Assembly (NCBI GenBank): GCA_020002185.1
Contig: CM034534.1
Span: forward strand, 66,367,967 to 66,431,966
Source: Paraescarpia echinospica
Lineage: Eukaryota > Annelida > Polychaeta > Sabellida > Siboglinidae
Direction: 5' to 3'
Length of the DNA: 64,000 nt
Part shown: piece after piece, positions 27,401-39,400 of the stretch
Position numbering within the stretch: position 1 is the stretch's first letter
How the letters are laid out: each line of letters starts with the position of its first letter
The notes under the pieces: model-generated
The model's database searches: none
What the model was told of the DNA's origin: nothing
The model's input: only the letters and a program-made list of their open reading frames with translations
Made by a program: the position numbers and the translations under genes

Positions 27401-30400
27401 CATGGACCTGGCCCACCCACAGCCAAAGTTATGTTACAATCAACATGGACCTGGCTCACCCACAGCCAAAGTTATGTCACAATGGACCTGGCTCACCCAC
27501 AGCCAAAGTTATGTCACAATGAACATGGACCTGGCTCACCCACAGCCAAAGTTATGTCACAATGAACATGGACCTGGCTCACCCACAGCCAAAGTTATGT
27601 CACAATGAACATGGACCTGGCTCACCCACAGCCAAAGTTGTCACAATCAATATGGACCTGGCTCACCCACAGCCAAAGTTATGTCACAATGAACATGGAC
27701 CTGGCTCACCCACAGCCAAAGTTATGTCACAATCAATATGGACCTGGCTCACCCACAGCCAAAGTTATGTCACAGTGAACATGGACCTGGCTCACCCACA
27801 GCCAAAGTTATGTCACAATGAACATGGACCTGGCCCACCCACAGCCAAAGTTATGTCACAATCAACATGGACCTGGCTCACCCACAGCCAAAGTTATGTC
27901 ACAATGAACATGGACCTAGCTCACCCACAGCCAAAGTTATGTCACAATCAACATGGACCTGGCTCACTCATAGCCAAAGTTATGCCACAACCAACATGGA
28001 CCTGGCTCACTCATAGCCAAAGTTATGTCACAACCAACATGGACCTGGCTCACTCATAGCCAAAGTTATGTCACAATCAACATGGACCTGGCTCACTCAT
28101 AGCCAATGTTATGCCACAACCAACATGGACCTGGCTCACCCACAGCCAAAGTTATGCCACAATCAACATGGACCTGGCTCACTCATAGCCAAAGTTATGC
28201 CACAACCAACATGGACCTGGCTCACTCATAGCCAAAGTTATGCCACAACCAACATGGACTTGGCTCACTCATAGCCAAAGTTATGTCACAATCAACATGG
28301 ACCTGGCTCACTCATAGCCAAAGTTATGTCACAATCAGCATGAACCTGGCTCACTCATAGCCAAAGTTATGTCACAACCAACATGGACCTGGCTCACTCA
28401 TAGCCAAAGTTATGTCACATGAACATGACTGGGGTAGAAACGTTCATGTTTACATATGTTTACTTCAAATTATATCAGTTACACTTTATAGGTTTACCTG
28501 AAATTTTGCAGTGTTGGTTAATGGTAGTGTCCTAGAATAGTGTAAATATGAACAAAATGTGTGACATATTAATAAACCAAACCAAAAAGCTGTATATAAC
28601 AATAGAAAAAATACATGTACGTTACCAAGTTTTATTAACTTAATCCCTGCATACACAAACGCCGTATAATAACCGAGCAACAACGTAACATGACATCGAC
28701 ACAGTTGAACGTAATGAAATTTTATATAATTGTTATGCAGTATGATGTAAAACGGTGTTTTCTCGAAATCAAGTTCGTGGACATCCGACTCATTTCGTTA
28801 GGATTCGACAAATATATATGTATTCAAATTGCTAAATGATCGCAAAATATCAATCTCCACACTTGTTGATGACTGTTTAAGGCCAGTGAAATTTGTGCGA
28901 ATAGTATAATTTTTCTGCTCATAATATTGAATGAGTAAAAAATTTAATATATTTGGAATATAATATATTTGGAAACACTGCCATTCTTTATTGAACACAT
29001 ATAATTATAATTCTTGAAAATCCATGTTCAGTGTACATTCTTTTGTTGTGCATTGATCAGAGCATTTGAAATGTTGTGTTACTATTTTTTAAATAATTTG
29101 TTTTCTAAGGAAAAAATAGTTGCTGAATGCAACATTCAAGACCTTATTTGGATAACACAATTACTCCCAGAGATATCCTTTTTTTAAATGCTGAAATTTG
29201 AGAAAAAATGTTTTTTGAGAAAATAGCCGTCAAATATTGCAAAATAGATCTGATTACTTGTTATCGACATGTTTGATTCATGAATAAAAGTCTTAGAGGT
29301 TTGTAATTGTTATAAAAATGAACATTAGTGATAGTAAACATACAAAACTACCATAATATGGCAGAAAACCATTCTGAGTATTATTTGTCAAAAAGGACCA
29401 TTTCAACTGGGGTGTTTGGCCTTGAGTACAAAATCACTTACCATTCGTAGAGTGATGACCACACGGAGCAGAAGAAGAGTTACCGCTTGCTGGAGGAAAT
29501 CTGTGCTGGGCGCTCACCTGAATGCAAGGCCTTTGTCAACTCCAACTTGGGAGAGCTCCAGGACGAGTTGTTGCAGTCACTCAATAACTCTAATCCTTCT
29601 TCGAAAGCGGTGAGTTCAGTCGTGAAATCTTTGTGGTGCTGTGGACCTCCCTATTAAAGTCAACCTCAGGACTGGGCCAAAAGTGACCTGGATAGTGAGG
29701 TGACCTTATTAGCAGGGCTAGTTTCCTGTACATAAACTGTTACATAAATAATTGGGACTGTCTCAGGGTGACCTTAATTGCAATGTGGCTGTATTACCAA
29801 GGTGAGTGTACAGCAAGGTGCTACTGTAATATACTTAACTGGAGTTAAGGGAAACTTTGGAGATATGACTGGTGCATTGTCAAGGGAAACATGGAATCTG
29901 CTGTTTCTGGAAATTATTTGTATTCTCTGTTTATATCCCTATGTAGTATTATCCCTATGTAGTATTTTAGTCTAAACATCACATTTTTGGTACTGCACAT
30001 CAAAATTATTATGTGGCTATAAAATCTGATGAAATCTGACTGCATTTTCATAATACTGATGTAAAGAAAATCCGTAACCATTTTTTTTCTTAATCTTTAT
30101 CATTATTATATTGTCACAAGTAATAGAAGGCACACCCTAAATGCAAAGTATTTTATTTAATCCCATATTTTTCTATATTTCAGCCACGACTACGGTGCCT
30201 GATTCACATTTTCCGGCAACTCAGTGAGTCACAGATAGATTTCTTGGCTGCAGTAGTACCAGAAGTAAGTTTATCTTCTTTTGCTTCATTGGTTGCTTTT
30301 TCTACTTATTTTATAAATTACTTAGTAAACAAATTATAATAATTTATAACTGTGTTAAAACATTTTAAAAAATTCAATTTTTTATTTTAAGAATTAATTT

Positions 30401-33400
30401 CAGTGTATTTCACTTACATTTTGCACGACACTTCGTCCATGACCAATGTCTGAATAATTGACTGCTAGGTGGCAGCAGGATCAATTAACAGTCATACTTT
30501 GATCATCCTTCTGTTTCATTGCATTTGATTTCTTGAGTTCTACGCAACCAGACTGTGATATTAGGATCGAATGCCGAGGTTATTTTTATGAAATGCATTG
30601 CCCAAAGGTTTATTACCCGGTAGTACTACTGTAGTTTTTCACCACCAGGCAGTGCTGTGTACTAAAGAAGCCGCAGATCGAGCGAGAAAGGCGGCCTTTG
30701 TGCTTCTTGTTGAGATGGGACGTTCTCTATTACGGTGGGCAAACATTGATGACCCAAAAGGTAAGAGGTGTCAGCAGTAATGATGTCCCATATTAAGAAT
30801 GAAATTGAGAAATTTATTAGGGTTCTTGTGTCATTTTTTTTCTTATATATTTGCTAAAATTCCATTAACATTTTTTTGTAGTGTAATGACAATATTTTGT
30901 GGATGATTGAATTTTGTCTTGATCATTAATAAAATAAACATTAGCCAGATACTTTAAAAAAATACTAAATTACTGTCAAAGTTTTTTTTAATGTTTAAAA
31001 TACATGATAACATCTTTGACTACACTGTTAGAAATTATTGTAAAAAAAAAAAATCCATGCTTTCTTTGTTTTGGCTACCATGTACAACTGTCAAACCTTT
31101 ATCAAAGGTCTTTGGTTAGTGACTAAGAGAAAATATTGCAGTCATTTTTATGTTAACTAAACGCTCAAGGTTGCTAGATATTGCTGTGTATTCTTGGTTG
31201 TTGTTGGTAAATTATGTTTTTGTCATGTAATTTAGTCAACATTACAGAAGTTAGCCATGATGTTGTAGCCCTAAGAAATTATTAACCAAAAGTATAAATT
31301 TGTGATGTTTTACAGCGGTGATTCAGGAGTACTTCCAGTTGCTGCTAGCGGGGTTGGCTGGGACCCCCCATATGGTGTCATGCACCCTCCTTGCAATCAC
31401 TACTGTCCTCTATGAGTTCAAAGGTCAGTACACACCAGATCAAAGGTCGGTACTCATCTTGGACCAATCACCATCATCCTCTGTTAGGTCAAAGGTCAGT
31501 ACATACCCGTTCAAAGGTCGGTTCACATCTTAAACCAATCACCATCATCCTCTCACAGTTCAAAAGTCAGTACATCACAGTTCAAAGTCAGTTCACATTT
31601 TAGACCAATCACATCCGTCTTTGTTAGTTCAAATGTCAGTACACACCAGTTAAAGGTCAGTTCACGTATTAAACCCGTCACCACAATCTCTCAGTTCAAA
31701 GGTCAATACACATTAGTTCAAAGGTCAGTACACATCTTAGACCAATCACCACCATACTTTGTCATTTCAAAGGTCAATACACACCTTAACATAGTTCATA
31801 GTAAGTGAGTAGGGCTAAAGTGCTCATTACTTCTAAGTGTTTATACTTGAAGGTAATCGTATTTTTGTTCAATACTTGAAATTAGTGTTTATTCACCAAG
31901 TTGTAAACACCTACAAGACATCTCATGTGTTAGTGTATGCAGAAGTAGCATTGTTCCATCACCGACCATCTGCAATATCTGGATTACAATCGACTGCGGA
32001 TTAAAAATGTCGTCACACGTGTATTACCATCTTTACACATTCTCAAGGATAAGACGTCTCACTAATAATCCACACCAGTGATATCACGGCTGGATTACAA
32101 CAGAATACGGCAGCCAAACTGATCGCAAGGCAGTGATAGCACCAGCACATAACTCCCGTGTTGATCGAGCTGCACTGGCTTCCGGTTTGTTGGCGTATCC
32201 AGTATAAACTACTGGTCCTCGTGTTTACTGCCTTGCATGGACCTGCACCAGGATATATTCATGATCTTGTAAGACTCTACTTGCCCACCCGCAACCTCCT
32301 ATCTGCTGATCTGCGTCTGCTGGCAGTTCCGCATTACAACCTTGAGGGCTATGATAGTCTGACCGTTTTTAAGACTCCTCAAAACTCACATATTTAAACT
32401 GGCTTACTTCCACTAATGAACAGTGCCGTAGGGCACTTTATGAACGTGTGTTTTATTAACTTATTAATTTAATTAATTTATTTATTTTATTAATATTATA
32501 TTATATATTTTACTTAGTTTTTAACATGTAACTATTTATGTATTTATCTTAGTATTTTCGAAACTATGTCATGCATGTTAATATACAGTCTTTTTAAATT
32601 TTAATATTTCTTTTACCAGGATTATAGATTTCTTAAACATTTCTTATTATTGCATGTACGTTTTATGATGTGTGTACGCACCTATGAACGGGCTAGTCCC
32701 AGACATATGGTGCTTTAGAAATGTTGGTAAATAATAAGAATAATTCATACTTTTTTGCACTACTAATTTGTGCTTGAAGGCATTCATGCTTAATGTTTCT
32801 GTATTTATTTATTATTGATTTGTTGTTTATTAATCTTACTCTAACATTGTTGTTTATTTTTAATATGTTGAGAGTTATTCTTATGATTGTGTACGTGCAT
32901 GTGAAATGGAGGCAGTCTGTTTCTCTATCCGGACCTAGCCAGCGTGGTTATTTGCATAAAGAATGCTAAATTGGCTGCATTGAACATGGGAAACGTGAAA
33001 TCGTTGAACACGAAAGGGTACCGCAGTTAACTCAGCCCATCTCAGTACTGTTGCCAGTAAAGCTTGTCTTGAATGTGGATGTTTTTTGTTTACAATTTAA
33101 ACATGTCGCAGACATGTTTAAACTTTTAGATTTAGATTGTGAACATTGTTGCGTGCTTAGTAGACACAGTTCACCTTCAACGTATTTGTTACAGTCGTAA
33201 GAACATTATGTTAATTAAAAATAAAAATCGAGGAGCAAACTGCCACCTGTTAATGGGCTGGTCCCAGATATGTCACTCTCGACAAATTTTAGTTCAGTTG
33301 AACCTCGCTATTAAGGACACCTGTGGGACTGGGTAAAAATGACCTTAATGGCGAGGTGACAACATTAGCGAGACTCACTTCCTATTCATTACCGTTACAA

Positions 33401-36400
33401 AAATAATTATACTATCCTAAGGTGACCTTAATTGTGAGGTGGCTGTATTATCAAGGTGACCGTAAAGTGAGGTTCGCCAGTAATAATAATGTATGTCTGA
33501 CAATGAATGTTGTACAACTGAGTGTCTTGCTGCCGACAGAGAATGTCAGCGAGGAGGTACTGGGGACACTGGTGGACAGCGTGTGCCTCCTCCTCAAGTC
33601 TAGGGCACGGGAGGTCGTCCAGTGCTCCCTCACCCTCCTCAAGGCTCTCATCTGCATCTTCCCGGACACCATGCTCGCACAGTTCATGCACCAGATGGTG
33701 AGACAACCGTTGCTATGGCAACCACGTGTCATTTATGTGTTTATTTCTATTCGTTATATCTCACGTATTCCGTTATCACAATATAATGAGTTATTTTTAT
33801 TGGCAACTTTAATAATTTATTAATTTATTTATTATTAATATTTTACTAACTAGTTATTATTTTGTTGTTGTATTATCTCATGAATGTAACTCACAACGTA
33901 CAGTAAACCTCGCCTAAGTCGGATTCGCCTAAGTTGGATCTTCGCTCAACTCGGACAGAATTCTGAGGAACAGTTGATTTGTAATGTATTTCCCATAAAA
34001 ATCTTCGTCTAACTCGGATTTTGTAAGTTGGATCTTTGCCTAACTCGTACCAACTGAGTCGGTCCATTTGATTCGAGATAATGTATTTTTCCTCGCCTAA
34101 GTCGGATTGCAGTATTCGATAAAAATTATAAAAATTACTTGGTTGCTTGGAGTACATGTACAACATGAACTAAAAAGTGAAATGGCTATTCCAATAAAAT
34201 GATCCGTATAGCCACAACAACAGCCAATGGAATCTTGTATTACCAAGTACATGACGTTCCATTACCGGTTCATCTTAGCCATCAGGAGACTAGAAGCATA
34301 AGGACGAGTCGCACCATGTTGTCAAGAAATGACTATTTTGGACACCGTCATTGCCCTGAAGTTACCGTGGAACAAAGAAAAACGGAAACAATTCTAAACT
34401 ACTGCAAACTCTGCAAGGTGTATGGAGATGATGTATGATTATTTTCTGAGCAATTATGAAGGCGCCGAAGTTTCGATGTCTGACAAAAAGATATCAAAAC
34501 TGAATGACACTCGACGCTCGGCAACAGTGAGATCGAAGAGTTGACTGACAAGGCCGAGGACATTCCCATGAGACAGTCGCAACAAAGACTTACGTAGAGC
34601 AAAATGACTGACGCAATCAATAATAATTATTAATTCTATAACGATAGAGATTCGTGCCAAAATGAAGCACAGAACTGTTCTAACAGTGCGTAATGTTGTG
34701 TGTTGCTTGTGGACATCAACACATTGTGTATAATTACTGCAGTATCCAGTCACCTTTGAAGCGTTATTCACGTGTACCTAAGGGCTTTTAGAGGGTTGCC
34801 TTTGATGTTAGTGCTGGGATATATCATCTTCGGTTAAGTCGGATTTTTGAAATTTTGCCCAAACCAGAACAAAATGTTTGTGTAAGCACATGTTGAGCTA
34901 GGACATTATCTAATTTATACAAAAGCATGCCATATCGATGTTTAACCAATCAGCACCACCGTGCCATACGTGCAGCTATGCAGAGTGACAGTGCGTGCTG
35001 AATGAAAACTATGATTTTTTGGCCTTCACATAACATTATATCAGTTTATTTCGCCAAATAAACGTAGTACAACATAATATGAAACTTTATGTCGTCCAAA
35101 AGTGTCAGTGTCTCTACTTTTCAGTATTTAATGTGGCCTCCTTTGCTGTCAATGACCGCCTGGATGCGATATGGCATGCTAGAAACCAGAGATTCGCAGT
35201 ACTCCTGGGTGATTTCGGTGACCCAAACGTCCTTGATAGCTTGTTTCAAGTTTTGAGCACTTGATGGTTGTTTGTCTGCCACCTTATCCTTCATTATAGA
35301 CCACAGGTTCTCAATGGGATTTAGATCTGGGCTGTTCCCAGGCCATTCCAGCACGGAGATTTTGTTCTTCTTGGGGAAATCAGTGGCTACCTTGGATCGG
35401 TGACAAGGAGCGCCATCTTGCATGGAAATCGTACATTTGTGGATGATCATATGCAGTTTCAGCTTCTCCTTCAGCAACTCCACGTACCTAGGTCCATTCA
35501 TAGTGGTGTTAGGTGGAATAAAATACAGACTAGAAGGGCCAAAACATGACATGGCACCCCAAATCATCTGACTTGGCGGGTGTTTCATTGTGGCTGCTGT
35601 ATATTTCTTATCAAATCGCTTACCTACTGGCTGCCTAACGTGCCTCTTGCGAGGTATAAACTGTTGCATGGTCGATTCATCTGAGAACAACACTTTCTTC
35701 CACTGCGCGAGAGTCCAGTGGCGATGTCGTCTGGCAAAGTCCAGTCTCTTTTTTTTCATCAGAGGTGTCAGGAGTGGCTTCCGGGCCGGCTTGCGGGACT
35801 TGAGCTCAAATTCCTTGCTGAGACGTCTCGAAACAGTACTGAGACTTATTTCCGTACCTTTTAAGTGTAAAGCAGCCCGGATTTTCTTGCATGAGCTCAT
35901 TGGCGAGCACACCACGTTGCGTCTCATTGCGTGGTCATCTCTGAGTGTAGTTTTCCGTGGACGACCACTCCTTTTACTGTCACGAAATGTGCCATCAGTA
36001 TTGAATTTGACGATGGCGTTGTGCACGGCTGTCTTGGAATAACGTAATTTAGCACTAATGTCTCTTTCCGTATAACCTTCTCCATGTAGAGTCACTATTT
36101 GTGCCCTTAGAACCTCTGTCAAAGACGATTTTTTGCCCATTTCAGGGATGAAAACAAAACTGAAAAACACCTAATCGATACTGACAGCAGCAAACAAATG
36201 ACCTGGAAGTACTGACTAGGCGTATTGCTTCAAGGCCCAAATAGGATGATGCAATCCAGACATTATCTGATGCAATCTGATGCCATACCATAAAATGCTT
36301 AAAAATCGTGCCTGGTCTTAAACTTTTGCAAATGACTGTAGAGCAGAGTTTTACTTTTGATTTTAGTGTGTAAATAATTATGGCTAGGTCAGGTGGTTTA

Positions 36401-39400
36401 ACAAGGGACGGGGTTATCACCTTTTTGTGTAGTGTCATACATGAATGGATTTTCTAATGAAAACATGATTTTTAGAAATATGTGTATATTTACTAGGAAT
36501 CACAATTTTGACATATGCATTGCCAGTAAATATTCATTAGTGTACCTGTTTTGTGTATCGCTATAGCGATGAAATGTGATATTTGTGACTTCAGGTTTCT
36601 AGCATTGTGGCCATGAAGGAAGAGACTAAACATCACCTCCGCTTCAAGTCAAAGGAAATATTCACACGACTCATACGCAAGTTTGGGTTCGTTTCAGTTT
36701 CCTTTTACTCTATAGCATACATGGGCGAGATGCTGTGTTTTCTGTTCTTATATGTTCAGTCAAAACCTTCTCTGTATCCAGTCCTTAGCACTACTCAAAG
36801 TGCTTTACACGTCACTCCCTGGCAGACATGTTTGTAAATAATGACGGCTTTGTTAGACAATCTCATACAAATATGCTGTAGAACACTTGTCATAAACAAC
36901 CAAAATACAGCGCTCTCACATGACTTCAAGTTAATATGAAGTCATGTGATAACAAACTACCGGTACACAAGTTTTCATTTAACCCCAATGAAGGCAATTC
37001 TAATAATTTCCCCTACTTAAACAGTTTTCTATACAACAGCCATGTGCCCTATTTGGCAAAACTCCAGCTTCTTTATAATACACCCAGGCAGCCCAGATCA
37101 TCAGTCACATAACTACTTGTTACTAAAACCTAACTTTGGAAAGTGCACATTTTCTGTAGCTGCGCTCACAATCTGGACCGAATCGCACATCAGTTAAAAA
37201 TCACCTGAAACTTTAGCCGCCTTCCGCAAAAAAAACTGAAGGCCTAACACCTCAGCTTTTCCTGGCTATGATGAAGACTTCTGAATGGCCCTCTTGATGC
37301 TTTTCTTAATGATTCTGAGTTGTTGCGTCTTTGAGCTCAGACTCCCAAACACTTTGGCCCTATCGTTTATACCCAAACTAGCAGATTTGCTGATAAACGA
37401 TTCATGCCCATAATGGGGTATATTAATCATAATAATGTAACATCTTTTGAACTAAAAGATATTAGCATTTGGAAATTCTGTTTCTTTGACATCATGCCCG
37501 GATGCCAATTATCGGGTCTGGTTTAACAAGGTTCATTAATATAAGGCATCCTCAAAATCCGGGTGGTAGCTTGACTACACTACCCTGGCGGATATCCTAC
37601 GCAGTGTATGGAGGTTAGCTGAATCAGATGTAGTTCTCCTAGTAATAGACTCTGCCGGTTGCGGCTGTACCACCTGTGAGAACAATGCAACCACGCGTCG
37701 TATAAAAGATAAAGCCAGTGAATTCAGAAAATCCCAATATAAATACCCGATTGTTCATTCTCGTAAGTGAGCAGTTCTTTGTAACTTCAAATAACTACTT
37801 CTACTCCCTAGATATCAGCGCATACGGTGCATAAGAATGATGCAAGGTTTTGTTTTGTTAAAAAAGAAATATAAATGGGAACTGTGTCATTCTTGCAGGT
37901 TTGATGTGATCAGTGGAATGGTGCCGGCCAGTCATGCCAAGGTTCTCACAAACATCCGTAAGACGCAGGAACGAGTGAAGAGAAAGAAACACGAACAGGA
38001 CGAAAGCAAGGAGGAAGAGGATGATGAAGAAATGTTTGTCTCGAAGCCAAAACTTGAGAGGTGATTCTTGCTTACCTTCGAAATTTACATTGATAAGTAT
38101 AGATTTTGTTGATGACTACAGTTGTATTATTGAATTACCGTACTTATATGTAGTTATGAGCTTTGCGGTAATCTTATTCAGAATAGTTCGTTTAGATTTA
38201 TTTAATTCTAATCAGTTACTACACAGATTACATTCACAATCAAATTACACTCTGATTATTGTACTGATTCTATGATTGTAATTAATTACATAGTATGGTA
38301 TAGAGACAATCAGTATTTACACAGTAGCTGCAGTTAAGTTCTGTTGTAATCAACATTTGTAATTTATTATAAAAAAAACATTTTGTATAATTATAATCTA
38401 ACTTGATTCTATAAAAAAAAAACTAACCATTCTGTAAGTACTGCTACTACTTACATACCATTTTATGTTTCACCTTAATACGTTTAGGAACCTCATTCTT
38501 GTGAATACCTGTGACCATTGTGGTCGCAACAGTGAGAGTTCAGTGTATTTATTACACCCATTGTACTACACACACGTATTAACGCCCTTCAAGAATCTCC
38601 CAGAATTCATCACTTTTAGCGTACTTATTTCCATTGAGGAGATTTATTTATTTATTAACATTAAACCTTTCTTATCAAGTAAACCTGTAAGTGTTTTTCC
38701 AACAACAACAACTAAGAATACACATTCCAATATTACAAAATACATCATTTGCAGCACATACACTCTACAATAAAGAGTTGTGTTGGTTGAAAGGAGGAGA
38801 CCAGAATTGTGATACTTAGTCAGTGGTTCAGCACCAGCCAGAGTAGTTACAGGTGGTCAGAGCTGGGACGTAACGAAGTACAAGTACTTCGTTACTGTAC
38901 TTGAGTAGAAAAGTTTACTTTTCATGAGTAACGAAGTACATTTTTAGGAGTACTTTTGTAACGAAGTACAAAATGTAACGAAGTATCCATAATTTATGCA
39001 TTAAAAATTTGGAGCTCCAAAAATATTAGTAACGAACGCTGAAGCCCGGAACTGGTTTCCGCCAGCATATATCTATAAATAGATATCAGCCGGAGCAACA
39101 ACTGGTAGTCTTTTCTGATTGGCCTATCATTGCCATTGCCAGGCATGAACACTACCAAGATTATATGATGTCATTCGCGTTCAAAGATTTATCATGGAAG
39201 GATCAGCCGAAAACGATCATTTGCAGCATCCATGGCTATGTTTGAGATTACTGCTCCGTGTGTCGAGCTGTCGTCCCTTGCCACGTGGCCAAGCTTGAGA
39301 GACCTTTTCATTGAGTTGAACACTTCTCTGTCTGCGAGTGCAGCCTGTGAGAGGTTGTTTAGTGCTGCAGGGCTTGTTTTTAAGCCCCTGTGAGCCTGCA

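Noticed and set aside
26705..28420. Long repetitive plus-strand reading frames ([17 protein letters not shown])
   Set aside because: They come from a stop-free 43-bp unit read in three frames; there is no start context, splice structure or codon bias of a gene.
35590..36042. Plus-strand 150-codon frame
   Set aside because: Shadow of the Tc1 transposase on the other strand.
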